A stretch of DNA of 57,249 bases from Pseudomonas putida (GTDB lineage: Bacteria; Pseudomonadota; Gammaproteobacteria; Pseudomonadales; Pseudomonadaceae): the NCBI RefSeq assembly GCF_001941965.1, contig NZ_MKZO01000035.1, positions 1 to 57,249 on the forward strand, given 5' to 3'. Below the pieces are notes generated by a model that was given only the letters and a program-made list of their open reading frames with translations, did no database searches and was not told the origin of the DNA. Within the stretch, counting starts at the first letter, position 1. Every line of letters begins with the position of its first letter. This document shows, piece after piece, positions 1-7,904 of the stretch. A program made the translations under genes and the position numbers.

Positions 1-1068
1 GCCCCGGGCAGCCCGCTCCAGCAGATCCTCGACCGCTTCCTCGCCCACGGTTGGCAAGTGACTCCCGGCGACCCTGCCCCGGACATCGTGCTGTTCGACG
101 GCCACAGGATGGAGGAACAATTCGGCGCCCACATCGAACAGCAGCATCCCAACGCCCTGCGCGTCCTCACAATCCCGCTCCTGCACAGTCTGCGCGAAGC
201 GCGCCAGGCCCTGCTGCGCCGGCGCCTGGTGACGGGCCTGGACCCCAACGATTTCCGCGAACTCTTCACCACCTCCGGCTCCGACCTGTACCAGCAGATG
301 GCCCCGACCGAGCTGGCCCAGCGCGAAATCGCCGCGATCCATCGCAGCGACCTGAGCCTGGTAACCTCCGACGTCGAGATCGACCTGCTGGTCAACGGTT
401 TCGGCGTGCCGCCCGACCTGCTGCACTGGTGCCCGCCGTTGCTGTTGGCACCGCAGGCGATGGCACCCTTTGGCGAACGGGAACACATGGTCGGTTTCGT
501 CGACTTCCGCGACCCGGCCGACTGGGATGCCGTGCTCTGGCTCAGGCACAACATCTGGCCGATGACCCGCCGTCATCTGCCCGATGTGCAATTGCGCCTG
601 TACGGCCCTTCCCCCACGGAAAAGGCCCTGGCACTGCATGACCCTGTCGGCGGCCTGCTGATTCACGAACAGCCCGAAGTGCCGCTGGACGTCATGAGCA
701 AGGCCCGCCTGTGCCTGGCGCCACTGCGCTTTGGCGCCGGAACCAAGGCAGTACTGGCCAACGCCCTGCTCGCCGGCACCCCCGCCATCATCACGCCGAT
801 CGGCAGCGAAGCCATGCATGGCAACCAGCCCTGGCCGGGGCTGGTATCGGGCACGGCAGAAGGTCTGGCCAAAGCCGCGATCAGCCTGTACAGCGACGAA
901 GCCCGCTGGAACCAGGCACAGCGGGATGCCCGACAGGTCCTCGAGCGGCACTTCAACCCGCAGTGGCACGGCGCCGCGCTCGTTCAGCGCATCCAGCAAA
1001 CCCTGATGGGCCTGGCCGACCAGCGTCTCTACAACTTCACCGGCGCCATGCTGCGTCGCAGCAGATAG
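1..1068 (+). CDS. Glycosyltransferase family 4-like protein, 5' truncated by the window
   Basis: The frame is open from base 1, so the true start lies upstream; 355 residues are visible. The C-terminal half has the GT-B donor-binding pattern: a LAPLRFGAGTKAVLANAL stretch, then AGTPAIITPIGSEAM, as in group-1 glycosyltransferases that transfer a sugar from a nucleotide donor to a polysaccharide or protein acceptor. The donor and acceptor cannot be told from the sequence. An internal GTG at 58 is possible as a start but unlikely, because the upstream codons read as normal protein. The 3' end overlaps the convergent cobF by 40 bases. Confidence 0.75.
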   Translation, partial: APGSPLQQILDRFLAHGWQVTPGDPAPDIVLFDGHRMEEQFGAHIEQQHPNALRVLTIPLLHSLREARQALLRRRLVTGLDPNDFRELFTTSGSDLYQQMAPTELAQREIAAIHRSDLSLVTSDVEIDLLVNGFGVPPDLLHWCPPLLLAPQAMAPFGEREHMVGFVDFRDPADWDAVLWLRHNIWPMTRRHLPDVQLRLYGPSPTEKALALHDPVGGLLIHEQPEVPLDVMSKARLCLAPLRFGAGTKAVLANALLAGTPAIITPIGSEAMHGNQPWPGLVSGTAEGLAKAAISLYSDEARWNQAQRDARQVLERHFNPQWHGAALVQRIQQTLMGLADQRLYNFTGAMLRRSR

Positions 1069-1784
1069 GTGTCCATGATCCAGCCCTTGTCGGCCCGCGC
1101 CTGCTCGCGGGCGGCAAGAATCTGCGCCTTGACCTCCTGCAACGGCCCGCTGACCAGGATTTCGTCCGCCGTGCCCAGGTAAGCGCCCCAATAGATGTCC
1201 AGTTCGGGATCGTCGAGCGCGGCGAACGCGCACTTGCCGTCGAGCATCACCACCAGATTGTCGATCCGCTGCACCTCGGCCAGGCGCCGCCCGGGGAGGA
1301 TCTGCAGCGGCTCGCCGATGCGGTTGAGGGGGATGCGATGGCGCGCCGCCAAGGCCTGGACGCTGCTGATGCCGGGAATCACTTCGAGGCTGAACGCCGG
1401 GCCCTCGATCAGTTCGAGGATGCGCAGGGTGCTGTCGTACAACCCCGGTTCCCCCCAGAGCAGGAAGGCGCCGCATTCGCCCACCCCCAGTTCATCGGCG
1501 AGCAGCCGGCCGTAGAGCGCGGCGCGCTGACGGTGCCAGTCCTGTACCGCGCCTACATAGTCGGCGGCCTCGCTGTCGCGCTGCGGATCATCCACCTGAA
1601 CCAGGCGGTACGGTTGCGCGGCATGCTGCGCCAGCAGCTCCTTGCGCAGACGCAGCCTGTCGTCGTGCTCCTGGTGCTTGTCCAGGACGAAGAACACGTC
1701 GACGCGCTGCAGCGCATCGATGGCCTCCAGGGTGATCTGCCGCGGATTGCCCGGGCCGATACCGATCAACAACAGATGTTTCAT
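1029..1784 (-). CDS. cobF: Precorrin-6A synthase (deacetylating)
   Basis: A 251-residue SAM-dependent tetrapyrrole methylase. CobF methylates C-1 of precorrin-5 and removes the acetyl group to give precorrin-6A in aerobic cobalamin synthesis, in the cytoplasm. The N-terminus carries the glycine-rich SAM site (LLIGIGPGNPRQIT), and WGEPGLYDST and VIPGISSVQALAA are the later conserved blocks of this methylase fold. Length matches the family. It stands alone here, with no other cob genes in the window and no cobalamin riboswitch visible in the ~100 bases before the ATG. Confidence 0.9.
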   Translation of the reverse strand: MKHLLLIGIGPGNPRQITLEAIDALQRVDVFFVLDKHQEHDDRLRLRKELLAQHAAQPYRLVQVDDPQRDSEAADYVGAVQDWHRQRAALYGRLLADELGVGECGAFLLWGEPGLYDSTLRILELIEGPAFSLEVIPGISSVQALAARHRIPLNRIGEPLQILPGRRLAEVQRIDNLVVMLDGKCAFAALDDPELDIYWGAYLGTADEILVSGPLQEVKAQILAAREQARADKGWIMDTYLLRRSMAPVKL

Positions 1785-2043
1785 GGATGAGGCTCCGCAG
1801 GTTGCAAGATCGACAAGTTATAGCCGGGGTACACCGCTTTTCACCCAGGTCAGGCCTTAACTTTTACTCGACGCGGCAGAACATCGGCAACTTTGAAAGT
1901 TCCTGCCGCCGCATAATAAAAGTTTACTGTTAGTCCATCCCGAGTTGGCTACACTGTCAAACATGCTGTTAGTTACCGCCACCTGTGGTCGTTGTTTCTC
2001 CCTGTATCTGAACAGCGCCCACCCTCGATAAGGAGTGACTCCC

Positions 2044-2403
2044 ATGTCCAGACTTGCAGAGTTTCGCGCCGCCGAAAAAGCCCTTCAGGAACAGCTCGCA
2101 CAGCTGGAGACCATGAAAAAGGACGCCGGCCTTAAACGCGAAATCGAATTCGAACGCAAACTTCTTGATTTGATGAAAGCCCACGACAAGGGCCTGCGCG
2201 ACATCATCGCCATTCTTGATCCTGCCAGTGTCGGCAAATCGGTTGCCCGCCCCCCGAAAACCCGTCGGGCACGGGTGGTCAAAGTCTATGAGAACCCGCA
2301 TACCGGCGAACTGATCGAGACCAAGGGCGGCAACCATCGCGGCCTCAAAGCATGGAAGGAACAGCATGGCGCGGCGACGGTCGACAGCTGGTTGCGCAAA
2401 TGA
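2044..2403 (+). CDS. MvaT-family H-NS-like nucleoid protein (MvaU/MvaV type)
   Basis: A 119-residue xenogeneic silencer. The N-terminal half (residues ~1-60) is a charged coiled-coil oligomerisation region beginning MSRLAEFRAAEKALQEQL. The C-terminal half carries the DNA-binding block with NPHTGELIETKGGNHRGLKAWK. MvaT-family proteins coat AT-rich DNA and repress horizontally acquired genes. The ATG at 2044 follows AAGGAG at 2030-2035; a non-ATG start nine bases upstream is less likely. The wording matches the MvaU/MvaV branch better than MvaT itself, so no symbol is fixed. Two terminator-like hairpins follow. Confidence 0.92.
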   Translation: MSRLAEFRAAEKALQEQLAQLETMKKDAGLKREIEFERKLLDLMKAHDKGLRDIIAILDPASVGKSVARPPKTRRARVVKVYENPHTGELIETKGGNHRGLKAWKEQHGAATVDSWLRK

Positions 2404-2474
2404 AATGCACTTCACATATTTTTCACACGTGATGGATCAGGATGAAGGCTGCTAAAGGACTAGCGCCCCAATGC

Positions 2475-2535
2475 GCCCGCTTCGGCGGGCTTCTAATTCC
2501 AACGCCTCGTGGCCGCCACCACGGGGCGTTGTTGT
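2475..2535 (+). terminator. Tandem hairpins after the MvaT-family gene
   Basis: The first hairpin is GCCCGC-TTCG-GCGGGC at 2475-2490 followed by TTCTAATT. A second, less perfect stem pairs AACGCC (2501-2506) with GGCGTT near 2530 and is followed by GTTGTTT. Together they probably end the upstream transcript before gloA. Confidence 0.7.
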
Positions 2536-2620
2536 TTGCGCAATGGTTTCAGTTCCGTATCATGGCTGCCTGTCTTTTCCGCTGGCGCTTCTGGCGCCGG
2601 CCTTTTCAAGCGGAGTGCCC

Positions 2621-3142
2621 ATGAGCCTGCAAGATCTCGATAACCTCCCTGGCGTCACCGCGCAACCCGATGCCGCCACCCGCAACTTCGTCTTCAACCA
2701 CACCATGCTGCGGGTCAAGGACGTCGCCAAATCCCTGGACTTCTACACCCGCGTGCTGGGCTTCAGCCTGGTGGAAAAGCGTGACTTCCCGGAGGCCGAG
2801 TTCAGCCTGTACTTCCTCGCCCTGGTGGACAAGGCGCAGATCCCGGCCGATGCGGCCAAGCGTACCGAGTGGATGAAGTCGATCCCCGGCATTCTCGAAC
2901 TGACCCATAACCATGGCACCGAGAACGACGCGGACTTCGCCTACCACAACGGCAACACCGACCCGCGTGGTTTCGGTCATATCTGTATTTCCGTGCCGGA
3001 TATCCGTGCGGCCTGCGAGCGTTTCGAAGCACTGGGCGTCAACTTCCAGAAGCGCCTGAGCGATGGCCGCATGAAGCACCTGGCGTTCATCAAGGACCCG
3101 GATGACTACTGGGTCGAGATCATCCAGCCGACCGAGTTCTGA
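2621..3142 (+). CDS. gloA: Lactoylglutathione lyase (glyoxalase I)
   Basis: 173 residues. It converts the hemithioacetal of methylglyoxal and glutathione into S-lactoylglutathione, detoxifying methylglyoxal in the cytoplasm. The sequence follows the long, eukaryote-like glyoxalase I: FNHTMLRVKD, FSLYFLAL, LELTHNHGTE, GNTDPRGFGHICI and DYWVEII. By alignment with human GLO1 the metal ligands are His27, Glu93, His120 and Glu166. The ATG at 2621 is preceded by CGGAG at 2611-2615. It is a single-gene unit between two terminators. Confidence 0.95.
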   Translation: MSLQDLDNLPGVTAQPDAATRNFVFNHTMLRVKDVAKSLDFYTRVLGFSLVEKRDFPEAEFSLYFLALVDKAQIPADAAKRTEWMKSIPGILELTHNHGTENDADFAYHNGNTDPRGFGHICISVPDIRAACERFEALGVNFQKRLSDGRMKHLAFIKDPDDYWVEIIQPTEF

Positions 3143-3158
3143 TTCGGTTGCTGAAATG

Positions 3159-3189
3159 AAAAATGCCGCGGATAGTCCGCGGCATTTTT
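3159..3189 (+). terminator. Rho-independent terminator after gloA
   Basis: A perfect 14-base stem (3159-3172 with 3176-3189) around a TAG loop, with a run of T at the 3' side and a run of A at the 5' side. It can work in both directions. Confidence 0.93.
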
Positions 3190-3220
3190 GTTTGTACTCA
3201 TCCTTCAGAGCCAACACCGA

Positions 3221-3313
3221 CCCTGTGGGAGCTGGCTTGCCAGCGATAGGGCCAGCAGGAACAAAGATGTTGTCTGGCCTGGCCTCATCGCTGGCAAGCC
3301 AGCTCCCACAGGG
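3221..3313. repeat. REP inverted pair, outward type (long spacer)
   Basis: The GTGGGAGCTGGCTTGCCAGC arm comes first and its reverse complement follows at 3281-3313. The spacer contains AAGATGTTGTCTGGCC. It belongs to the less common of the two REP geometries in the window, shared with 43307 and 50907. Confidence 0.9.
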
Positions 3314-3334
3314 TTCAGCGGTGCTCTCAGGAGA

Positions 3335-4735
3335 TCATTGTGCCCGCCAGGCCGCCACCAATGCCTCCTTGCGCCCACGGGTCGCCAGGCAGTAATACAG
3401 CGGCACCGTCACCACCAATCCCACCAGCCACGACAGGTCCGCGCCTTCCACCAGGTTGGCATACGGCCCGACATACAGCGAGGTATTGGCAAACGGCAAC
3501 TGCACCAGGATCCCGCAGGCATAGGCAATGATCGCGTGCATGTTGAAGCGGCCATAGATCCCGCCATCCGCCGCGAAGATCGACTTGATGTCGTAATTGC
3601 CACGCTTGATCAGGTAGAAGTCGATGATGTTGATCGATGCCCACGGCACCAGTACCAGCAGCAGCGCGAGGATCAGGCCGATGAAGTGGCCGATGAAGTC
3701 CGAGGTGGCGCTCAATGCGGTCAGGCAGCAACCCAGCAGGATCACGCTGGCCAGCACCACGCGGACCTTGATGCTCGGGGTCCAGTTGGCGGCGAAGGTC
3801 TGGATCGAGGTGACGATCGACAGCACCGCACCGTACAGGTTGAGGGCGTTGTGGCTGATGATGTTGAGCAGGAACAGCACCATCAGGATCGGCCCCAGCC
3901 AGCCGGTGGCCTGCTTCACCGCGTCCATCGCCTCGGTACCTTCCGGGACCATCAGCACGGCAATGGCACCGAAGCTGAAGCACAGGATGGTGCCCAGGGT
4001 CGCGCCGAAATAAGTGGCCCAGAACGGCTTGGCGATTCCTACTTCACGAGGCAGGTAGCGCGAGTAGTCCGAGGTGTAGGGCGAGAAGCTGATCTGCCAG
4101 ATCACCCCCAGCGACACCGTGGCGATCCAGCCCGACAGGTTGAAGGCGCCGCGGGTGAAGAAGTCCGCCGGCAGGTCCTGGGCGAACATCATGATGAAGC
4201 CGGCCAGCAGCGCCGAGCCCATGACCCAGGTGCCGATGCGGTTCAGAGTATGAATGAAGCGATAGCCGATCACCCCGATGGCGGTGGCGCTCAGCGCGCC
4301 GATGATGATCGACGCCGGCATCGGCACACTCGGGGCGATGCCGTGGATCGACTTGCCAGCAAGCACGATGTTGGAAATGAAGAAGCCGACGTAGATCAAC
4401 GCGGTGAAGAACACGATCAGCAGCGCGCCATAACGGCCGAACTGCCCGCGGCTCTGCACCATCTGCGGAATGCCCAGTTGCGGCCCTTGCGCCGAGGCCA
4501 GGGCGATGACGATACCGCCGAGCATATGGCCGAGGACAATGGCCACCAGCCCCCACAGCAGGTTGAGGTGGAACACCTGGACCACCATGGCCCCGGTGAC
4601 GATGGGCAACGGCGCGATGTTGGTGCTGAACCACAGCGTGAACAGATCCCGCGCCTTCCCATGGCGCTCTGCTGGCGGTACGTAATCGACCGTATGGTTT
4701 TCGATCAACTGGTGTTGCGAAGACGACTGGGACAT
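3335..4735 (-). CDS. NCS1-family permease (cytosine/purine/allantoin type)
   Basis: 466 residues with about 12 hydrophobic segments. NCS1 permeases import nucleobases, hydantoins, allantoin or related N-heterocycles by proton or sodium symport across the inner membrane. Seen: HGKARDLFTLWFSTNIAPLP near the N-terminus, QMVQSRGQFGRYGA, IGYRFIHTLNRIGTW and SDYSRYLP, all typical of the CodB/PucI superfamily. An in-frame TTG at 4741 is possible, but the ATG at 4735 is preferred. It is transcribed away from the flavin-enzyme operon across a shared control region, so it is the likely importer of that pathway's substrate. It closely resembles the permease at 43539. Confidence 0.88.
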   Translation of the reverse strand: MSQSSSQHQLIENHTVDYVPPAERHGKARDLFTLWFSTNIAPLPIVTGAMVVQVFHLNLLWGLVAIVLGHMLGGIVIALASAQGPQLGIPQMVQSRGQFGRYGALLIVFFTALIYVGFFISNIVLAGKSIHGIAPSVPMPASIIIGALSATAIGVIGYRFIHTLNRIGTWVMGSALLAGFIMMFAQDLPADFFTRGAFNLSGWIATVSLGVIWQISFSPYTSDYSRYLPREVGIAKPFWATYFGATLGTILCFSFGAIAVLMVPEGTEAMDAVKQATGWLGPILMVLFLLNIISHNALNLYGAVLSIVTSIQTFAANWTPSIKVRVVLASVILLGCCLTALSATSDFIGHFIGLILALLLVLVPWASINIIDFYLIKRGNYDIKSIFAADGGIYGRFNMHAIIAYACGILVQLPFANTSLYVGPYANLVEGADLSWLVGLVVTVPLYYCLATRGRKEALVAAWRAQ

Positions 4736-4824
4736 GGGCAAAAAGCTCGAAAGGTTCTGTTTTTATCTTTGTAGGAAACCACTTGCGGCACGCTGCAAGC
4801 GGCGTCGAAGCTGAAGACCATATT

Positions 4825-4836
4825 ATGGTATTCCAA
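4825..4836 (-). promoter_or_regulatory. Candidate GntR operator, degenerate copy, before the NCS1 permease
   Basis: ATGGTATTCCAA differs at two positions from the perfect palindrome ATGGTATACCAT found at 7196. It lies about 90 bases upstream of the permease start in the divergent intergenic region 4736-5064. The rest of that region holds no recognisable gene. Confidence 0.4.
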
Positions 4837-4980
4837 GCTTTTGACAACACTGATTCGTCCTTTTGCCGACCAACTGATCTGCTTTTTACCGCCTCGCTTT
4901 GCTCCCCTTAACGGCGCCAGGCCCCGGATTCATTGGGCGTTGACCTGGATCAACGCGTTCGTCAGGGCAGGAAAAATCCT

Positions 4981-5015
4981 CTTGCAAATTAGGTATTACG
5001 GTATACCATCAGACA
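4981..5015 (+). promoter_or_regulatory. Promoter/operator block before the first flavin reductase
   Basis: A 35-base block with TTGCAA near its 5' end and ACGGTATACCAT at 4998-5009, then CAGACA. It differs at only about five positions from the block at 7179-7213. The palindromic core suits a dimeric GntR-family regulator, and the obvious candidate is encoded at 11347. It ends 49 bases before the ATG at 5065. Confidence 0.65.
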
Positions 5016-5064
5016 CATCAACGATAAAAACGCGGACCCACCGCTGCATCACGAGGATCACGCC

Positions 5065-5550
5065 ATGATCGACGCAACCGTCTACAAGAACGTCCTGGGC
5101 TCCTTCCCGTCCGGCGTTACCGTCATCACCACCCTGGACGACGACGGCCAGATCGTCGGCCTCACCGCCAGTGCCTTCAGCTCCCTGTCCATGGAGCCAC
5201 CGCTGGTGCTGTTCTGCCCCAACTACAGCTCCGACTCCTACCCGGTGCTGATCCGCAGCAAGAAATTCGCCATCCACCTGCTCTCCGGCCAGCAACAGGC
5301 CGAAGCCTATGCCTTTGCCAAGAAAGGCAAGGACAAGGCCCAGGGCATCGAGTGGACCCTGAGCGCGCTGGGCAACCCGCTGCTGGCCAATGCCACGGCG
5401 ATCATCGAATGCGAACTGTGGCGCGAATATGAAGGTGGCGACCACGCCATCATGGTCGGCGCCGTGAAAAACCTGATCGTCCCGAACGAAGCGCCGAGCC
5501 CGCTGGTGTATTGCCGCGGCAAGATGGCCAGCCTGCCAGCTTTCGCCTGA
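5065..5550 (+). CDS. Flavin reductase family protein (first copy)
   Basis: 161 residues of the flavin reductase-like domain (RutF, HpaC and TgnB type). Such enzymes use NAD(P)H to reduce FMN or FAD and pass it to a partner monooxygenase. Seen: GSFPSGVTVITT at the N-terminus, LTASAFSSLSMEPPLVLFC for flavin binding, and GDHAIMVG near the C-terminus. ATG 5065 follows a GAGGA. The gene sits directly before the luciferase-like monooxygenase, its likely partner. A sister copy at 10230 has the same length and about 110 of 161 identical residues. Confidence 0.9.
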   Translation: MIDATVYKNVLGSFPSGVTVITTLDDDGQIVGLTASAFSSLSMEPPLVLFCPNYSSDSYPVLIRSKKFAIHLLSGQQQAEAYAFAKKGKDKAQGIEWTLSALGNPLLANATAIIECELWREYEGGDHAIMVGAVKNLIVPNEAPSPLVYCRGKMASLPAFA

Positions 5551-5620
5551 GCCCCTATTCTTCTTAATGCGCCCGGCTGATCCGACGGGCGCCCGATAAC
5601 AAGAGCCGAGGAAACGCCTC

Positions 5621-6664
5621 ATGAAATTTTCGTTGTTCGTACACATGGAACGCTGGGATGAACAGGTCAGCCACCGCCAACTGTTCGAAGACCTGACCGA
5701 GCTGACCCTGATGGCCGAGAAAGGCGGGTTCAGCACCGTGTGGATCGGCGAACACCACGCCATGGAATACACCATCTCGCCAAGCCCGATGCCGCTGCTG
5801 GCCTACCTGGCCGCGCGCACCGAGACCATCCACCTCGGCGCCGGCACCATCATCGCGCCGTTCTGGAACCCGATCCGCGTCGCCGGCGAATGCGCCCTGC
5901 TCGACGTGATCAGCAACGGCCGGATGGAAGTGGGCCTGGCCCGTGGTGCCTACCAGTTCGAGTTCGACCGCATGGCCAACGGCATGCCGGCCTCCGAAGG
6001 CGGCGCGGCGCTGCGCGAGATGGTCCCGGCGGTGCGCGCCCTGTGGCAGGGCGACTATGCCCACGACGGCGAGATCTGGAAATTCCCCACCTCCACCTCC
6101 GTGCCGAAGCCGATCCAGCAGCCGATGCCGCCGCTGTGGATCGCCGCCCGCGACCCGGATTCGCACAATTTCGCGGTGAAGAACGGCTGCAACGTCATGG
6201 TCACCCCGCTGATGAAAGGCGACGAGGAAGTGGTCGACCTGAAGAACAAGTTCGAAGCGGCCCTGGCCAACAACCCGGACGTCCCGCGTCCGCAACTGAT
6301 GGTCCTGCGTCACACCCACGTCCATGCCGAGAACGACCCGGAAGGCTGGAAGATCGGCGCCCAGGCGATCAACCGCTTCTACCGCACCTTCGACGCCTGG
6401 TTCGGCAACAAGCAGACCCCGGAAAACGGCTTCCTCGCGCCAAGCCCGGAAGCCAAGTTTGCCGAGCGTCCGGAGTTCGAACTGGAAAGCCTGCACAAGA
6501 CCGCGATGATCGGTACCCCGCAGGAAGTCATCGAGCGCATCCGTTACTACAAGGAGCTGGGTGTCGACGAGTTCAGCTTCTGGTGCGACAACAGCCTGCC
6601 CCATGAAGAGAAGCGCAAGTCGCTGAAACTCTTCATCAAGGAAGTCGTACCGGCGTTTCGCTGA
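5621..6664 (+). CDS. LLM-class flavin-dependent monooxygenase
   Basis: 347 residues with the bacterial luciferase-like TIM-barrel fold. Members take reduced flavin from a reductase and use O2 to oxygenate a substrate; RutA and TgnA open N-heterocyclic rings this way. Seen: MKFSLFVHMERWDE, FSTVWIGEHHAMEY (the His-rich active-site loop of this class), IHLGAGTIIAPFWNPIRVAGE, LDVISNGRMEVGLARG and TPQEVIERIRYY. It starts 70 bases after the flavin reductase. It is the probable first step of the cluster. The substrate is unknown. Confidence 0.9.
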   Translation: MKFSLFVHMERWDEQVSHRQLFEDLTELTLMAEKGGFSTVWIGEHHAMEYTISPSPMPLLAYLAARTETIHLGAGTIIAPFWNPIRVAGECALLDVISNGRMEVGLARGAYQFEFDRMANGMPASEGGAALREMVPAVRALWQGDYAHDGEIWKFPTSTSVPKPIQQPMPPLWIAARDPDSHNFAVKNGCNVMVTPLMKGDEEVVDLKNKFEAALANNPDVPRPQLMVLRHTHVHAENDPEGWKIGAQAINRFYRTFDAWFGNKQTPENGFLAPSPEAKFAERPEFELESLHKTAMIGTPQEVIERIRYYKELGVDEFSFWCDNSLPHEEKRKSLKLFIKEVVPAFR

Positions 6665-6755
6665 GTCATGACGTTCGTCGGACCGGGGCAGCCTGGTCCG
6701 ACGCTGTGGTATATCGATAGGAGACTTCCGATTTTCCCGCAGCGAGGTCAGTACC

Positions 6756-6992
6756 ATGCAAAGTCTCCATTGCGACTACCGTGGCTACACCATCACCGCC
6801 AGCGTCGAATCCCATCCCGGGATCCCCACCCCTTATGCCGGCGGCTGTCTCATTACCGATCCCCAGGGCCATACCGGAACGCGCAGGTCGTTGCCGCTGA
6901 GCATGGCCTGGATGTCCGACCTGGAAAATGCCCAGCATGCGTCGCTGGCCCATGGTCGATGGCTGGTGGATCAACAGCTCGCCAAGCACTGA
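6756..6992 (+). CDS. Small conserved-looking protein of unknown function
   Basis: 78 residues beginning MQSLHCDYRGYTITASVES and ending in an amphipathic helix (LAHGRWLVDQQLAKH). There is no signal peptide or membrane segment. The ATG at 6756 has a weak GAGGT upstream. The 91-base gap after the monooxygenase and the REP pair that follows suggest it may be a separate insertion into the cluster rather than a pathway enzyme. I do not recognise the family. Confidence 0.6.
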   Translation: MQSLHCDYRGYTITASVESHPGIPTPYAGGCLITDPQGHTGTRRSLPLSMAWMSDLENAQHASLAHGRWLVDQQLAKH

Positions 6993-7010
6993 TAACTCCT
7001 TTGCCCTTCA

Positions 7011-7090
7011 GGGCCTCATCGCTGGCAAGCCAGCTCCCACAGGTTTCGCGGTGCACGCGGTCACTGTGGGAGCTGGCTTGCCAGCGATAG
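7011..7090. repeat. REP inverted pair, inward type
   Basis: Reverse-complement arm first (CATCGCTGGCAAGCCAGC), then GTGGGAGCTGGCTTGCC at the 3' side. The spacer TTTCGCGGTGCACGCG is typical of the common geometry. Confidence 0.9.
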
Positions 7091-7178
7091 CTATGGCCAG
7101 AACACCACACCCCTCAAGCCCTGCCCCCTCCTCCTGACAACCACTTATCCCCTCCCCCACAGAAATTTCCTGCAACCC

Positions 7179-7213
7179 CTTGCACATCAAATATTATGGT
7201 ATACCATCAGACA
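7179..7213 (+). promoter_or_regulatory. Promoter/operator block before the AA_synth gene
   Basis: Contains the perfect 12-base palindrome ATGGTATACCAT at 7196-7207, with the same left flank (CTTGCA) and right flank (CAGACA) as the block at 4981-5015. It gives the second half of the cluster its own start, downstream of the REP. Likely bound by the GntR/FCD protein at 11347. Confidence 0.68.
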
Positions 7214-7249
7214 ACAAGACCTAAACACACTCCACAGGAGCCCCGCCCC

Positions 7250-7840
7250 ATGAGTTTCGAAATCCGCAAGATCGTCACCTACTCCGAAGAAACCCGCATC
7301 GAAGGCGGCAAGGCCACCGACAAGCCGGTGACCATGGTCGGCCTGGCTGTAGTGATCAAGAACCCATGGGTCGGCCGCGGCTTCGTCGAAGACCTCAAGC
7401 CGGAAATCCGCGCCAACTGCTCCGACCTCGGCGCACTGATGGTCGAGCGCCTGATCGCCGCCATCGGCGGTGCCGACAAGATCGAGGCCTACGGTAAAGC
7501 TGCCGTGGTCGGCGCCGACGGCGAGATCGAGCACGCCTCCGCCGTGATCCACACCCTGCGCTTCGGCAACCACTACCGTGAAGCGGTCCAGGCCAAGAGC
7601 TACCTGAGCTTCACCAACAAGCGCGGCGGCCCTGGCACCTCGATCCAGATCCCGATGATGCAGAAGGACGACGAAGGCCAGCGCTCGCACTACATCACCC
7701 TGGAAATGCAGATCGAAGACGCCCCGCGTGCCGACGAGATCGTCGTGGTCCTCGGCGCCTCCGACGGCGGCCGCCTGCACCCGCGCATCGGCAACCGCTA
7801 CATCGACCTGGAAGAGCTGGCTGCAGAAAAAAACCAATAA
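7250..7840 (+). CDS. Amino acid synthesis (AA_synth, DUF1185) family protein
   Basis: 196 residues. The family is described as having a Bacillus chorismate-mutase-like fold, the fold also shared by RidA/RutC proteins; its catalytic role is not established. Seen: IRKIVTYSEETRIEGG at the N-terminus, VGLAVVIKNPWVGRGFVEDL, YGKAAVVGADGEIEHASAV, RGGPGTSIQIPM and DEIVVVLGASDGGRLHPRIG. The ATG at 7250 has AGGAG at 7236-7240. It is the first gene of a tight run and follows its own operator block. A hydrolase or isomerase role on the ring-opening product is an inference. Confidence 0.85.
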   Translation: MSFEIRKIVTYSEETRIEGGKATDKPVTMVGLAVVIKNPWVGRGFVEDLKPEIRANCSDLGALMVERLIAAIGGADKIEAYGKAAVVGADGEIEHASAVIHTLRFGNHYREAVQAKSYLSFTNKRGGPGTSIQIPMMQKDDEGQRSHYITLEMQIEDAPRADEIVVVLGASDGGRLHPRIGNRYIDLEELAAEKNQ

Positions 7841-7904
7841 CAACAATGTCCACCGGGCCGGGGCGTGGGTCGCACCACGCCCGACTCTGAAGGAGCGCCC
7901 CACC

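Noticed and set aside
1785..1900. Cobalamin riboswitch before cobF
   Set aside because: No B12-box-like sequence or suitable folding was seen in the short leader.
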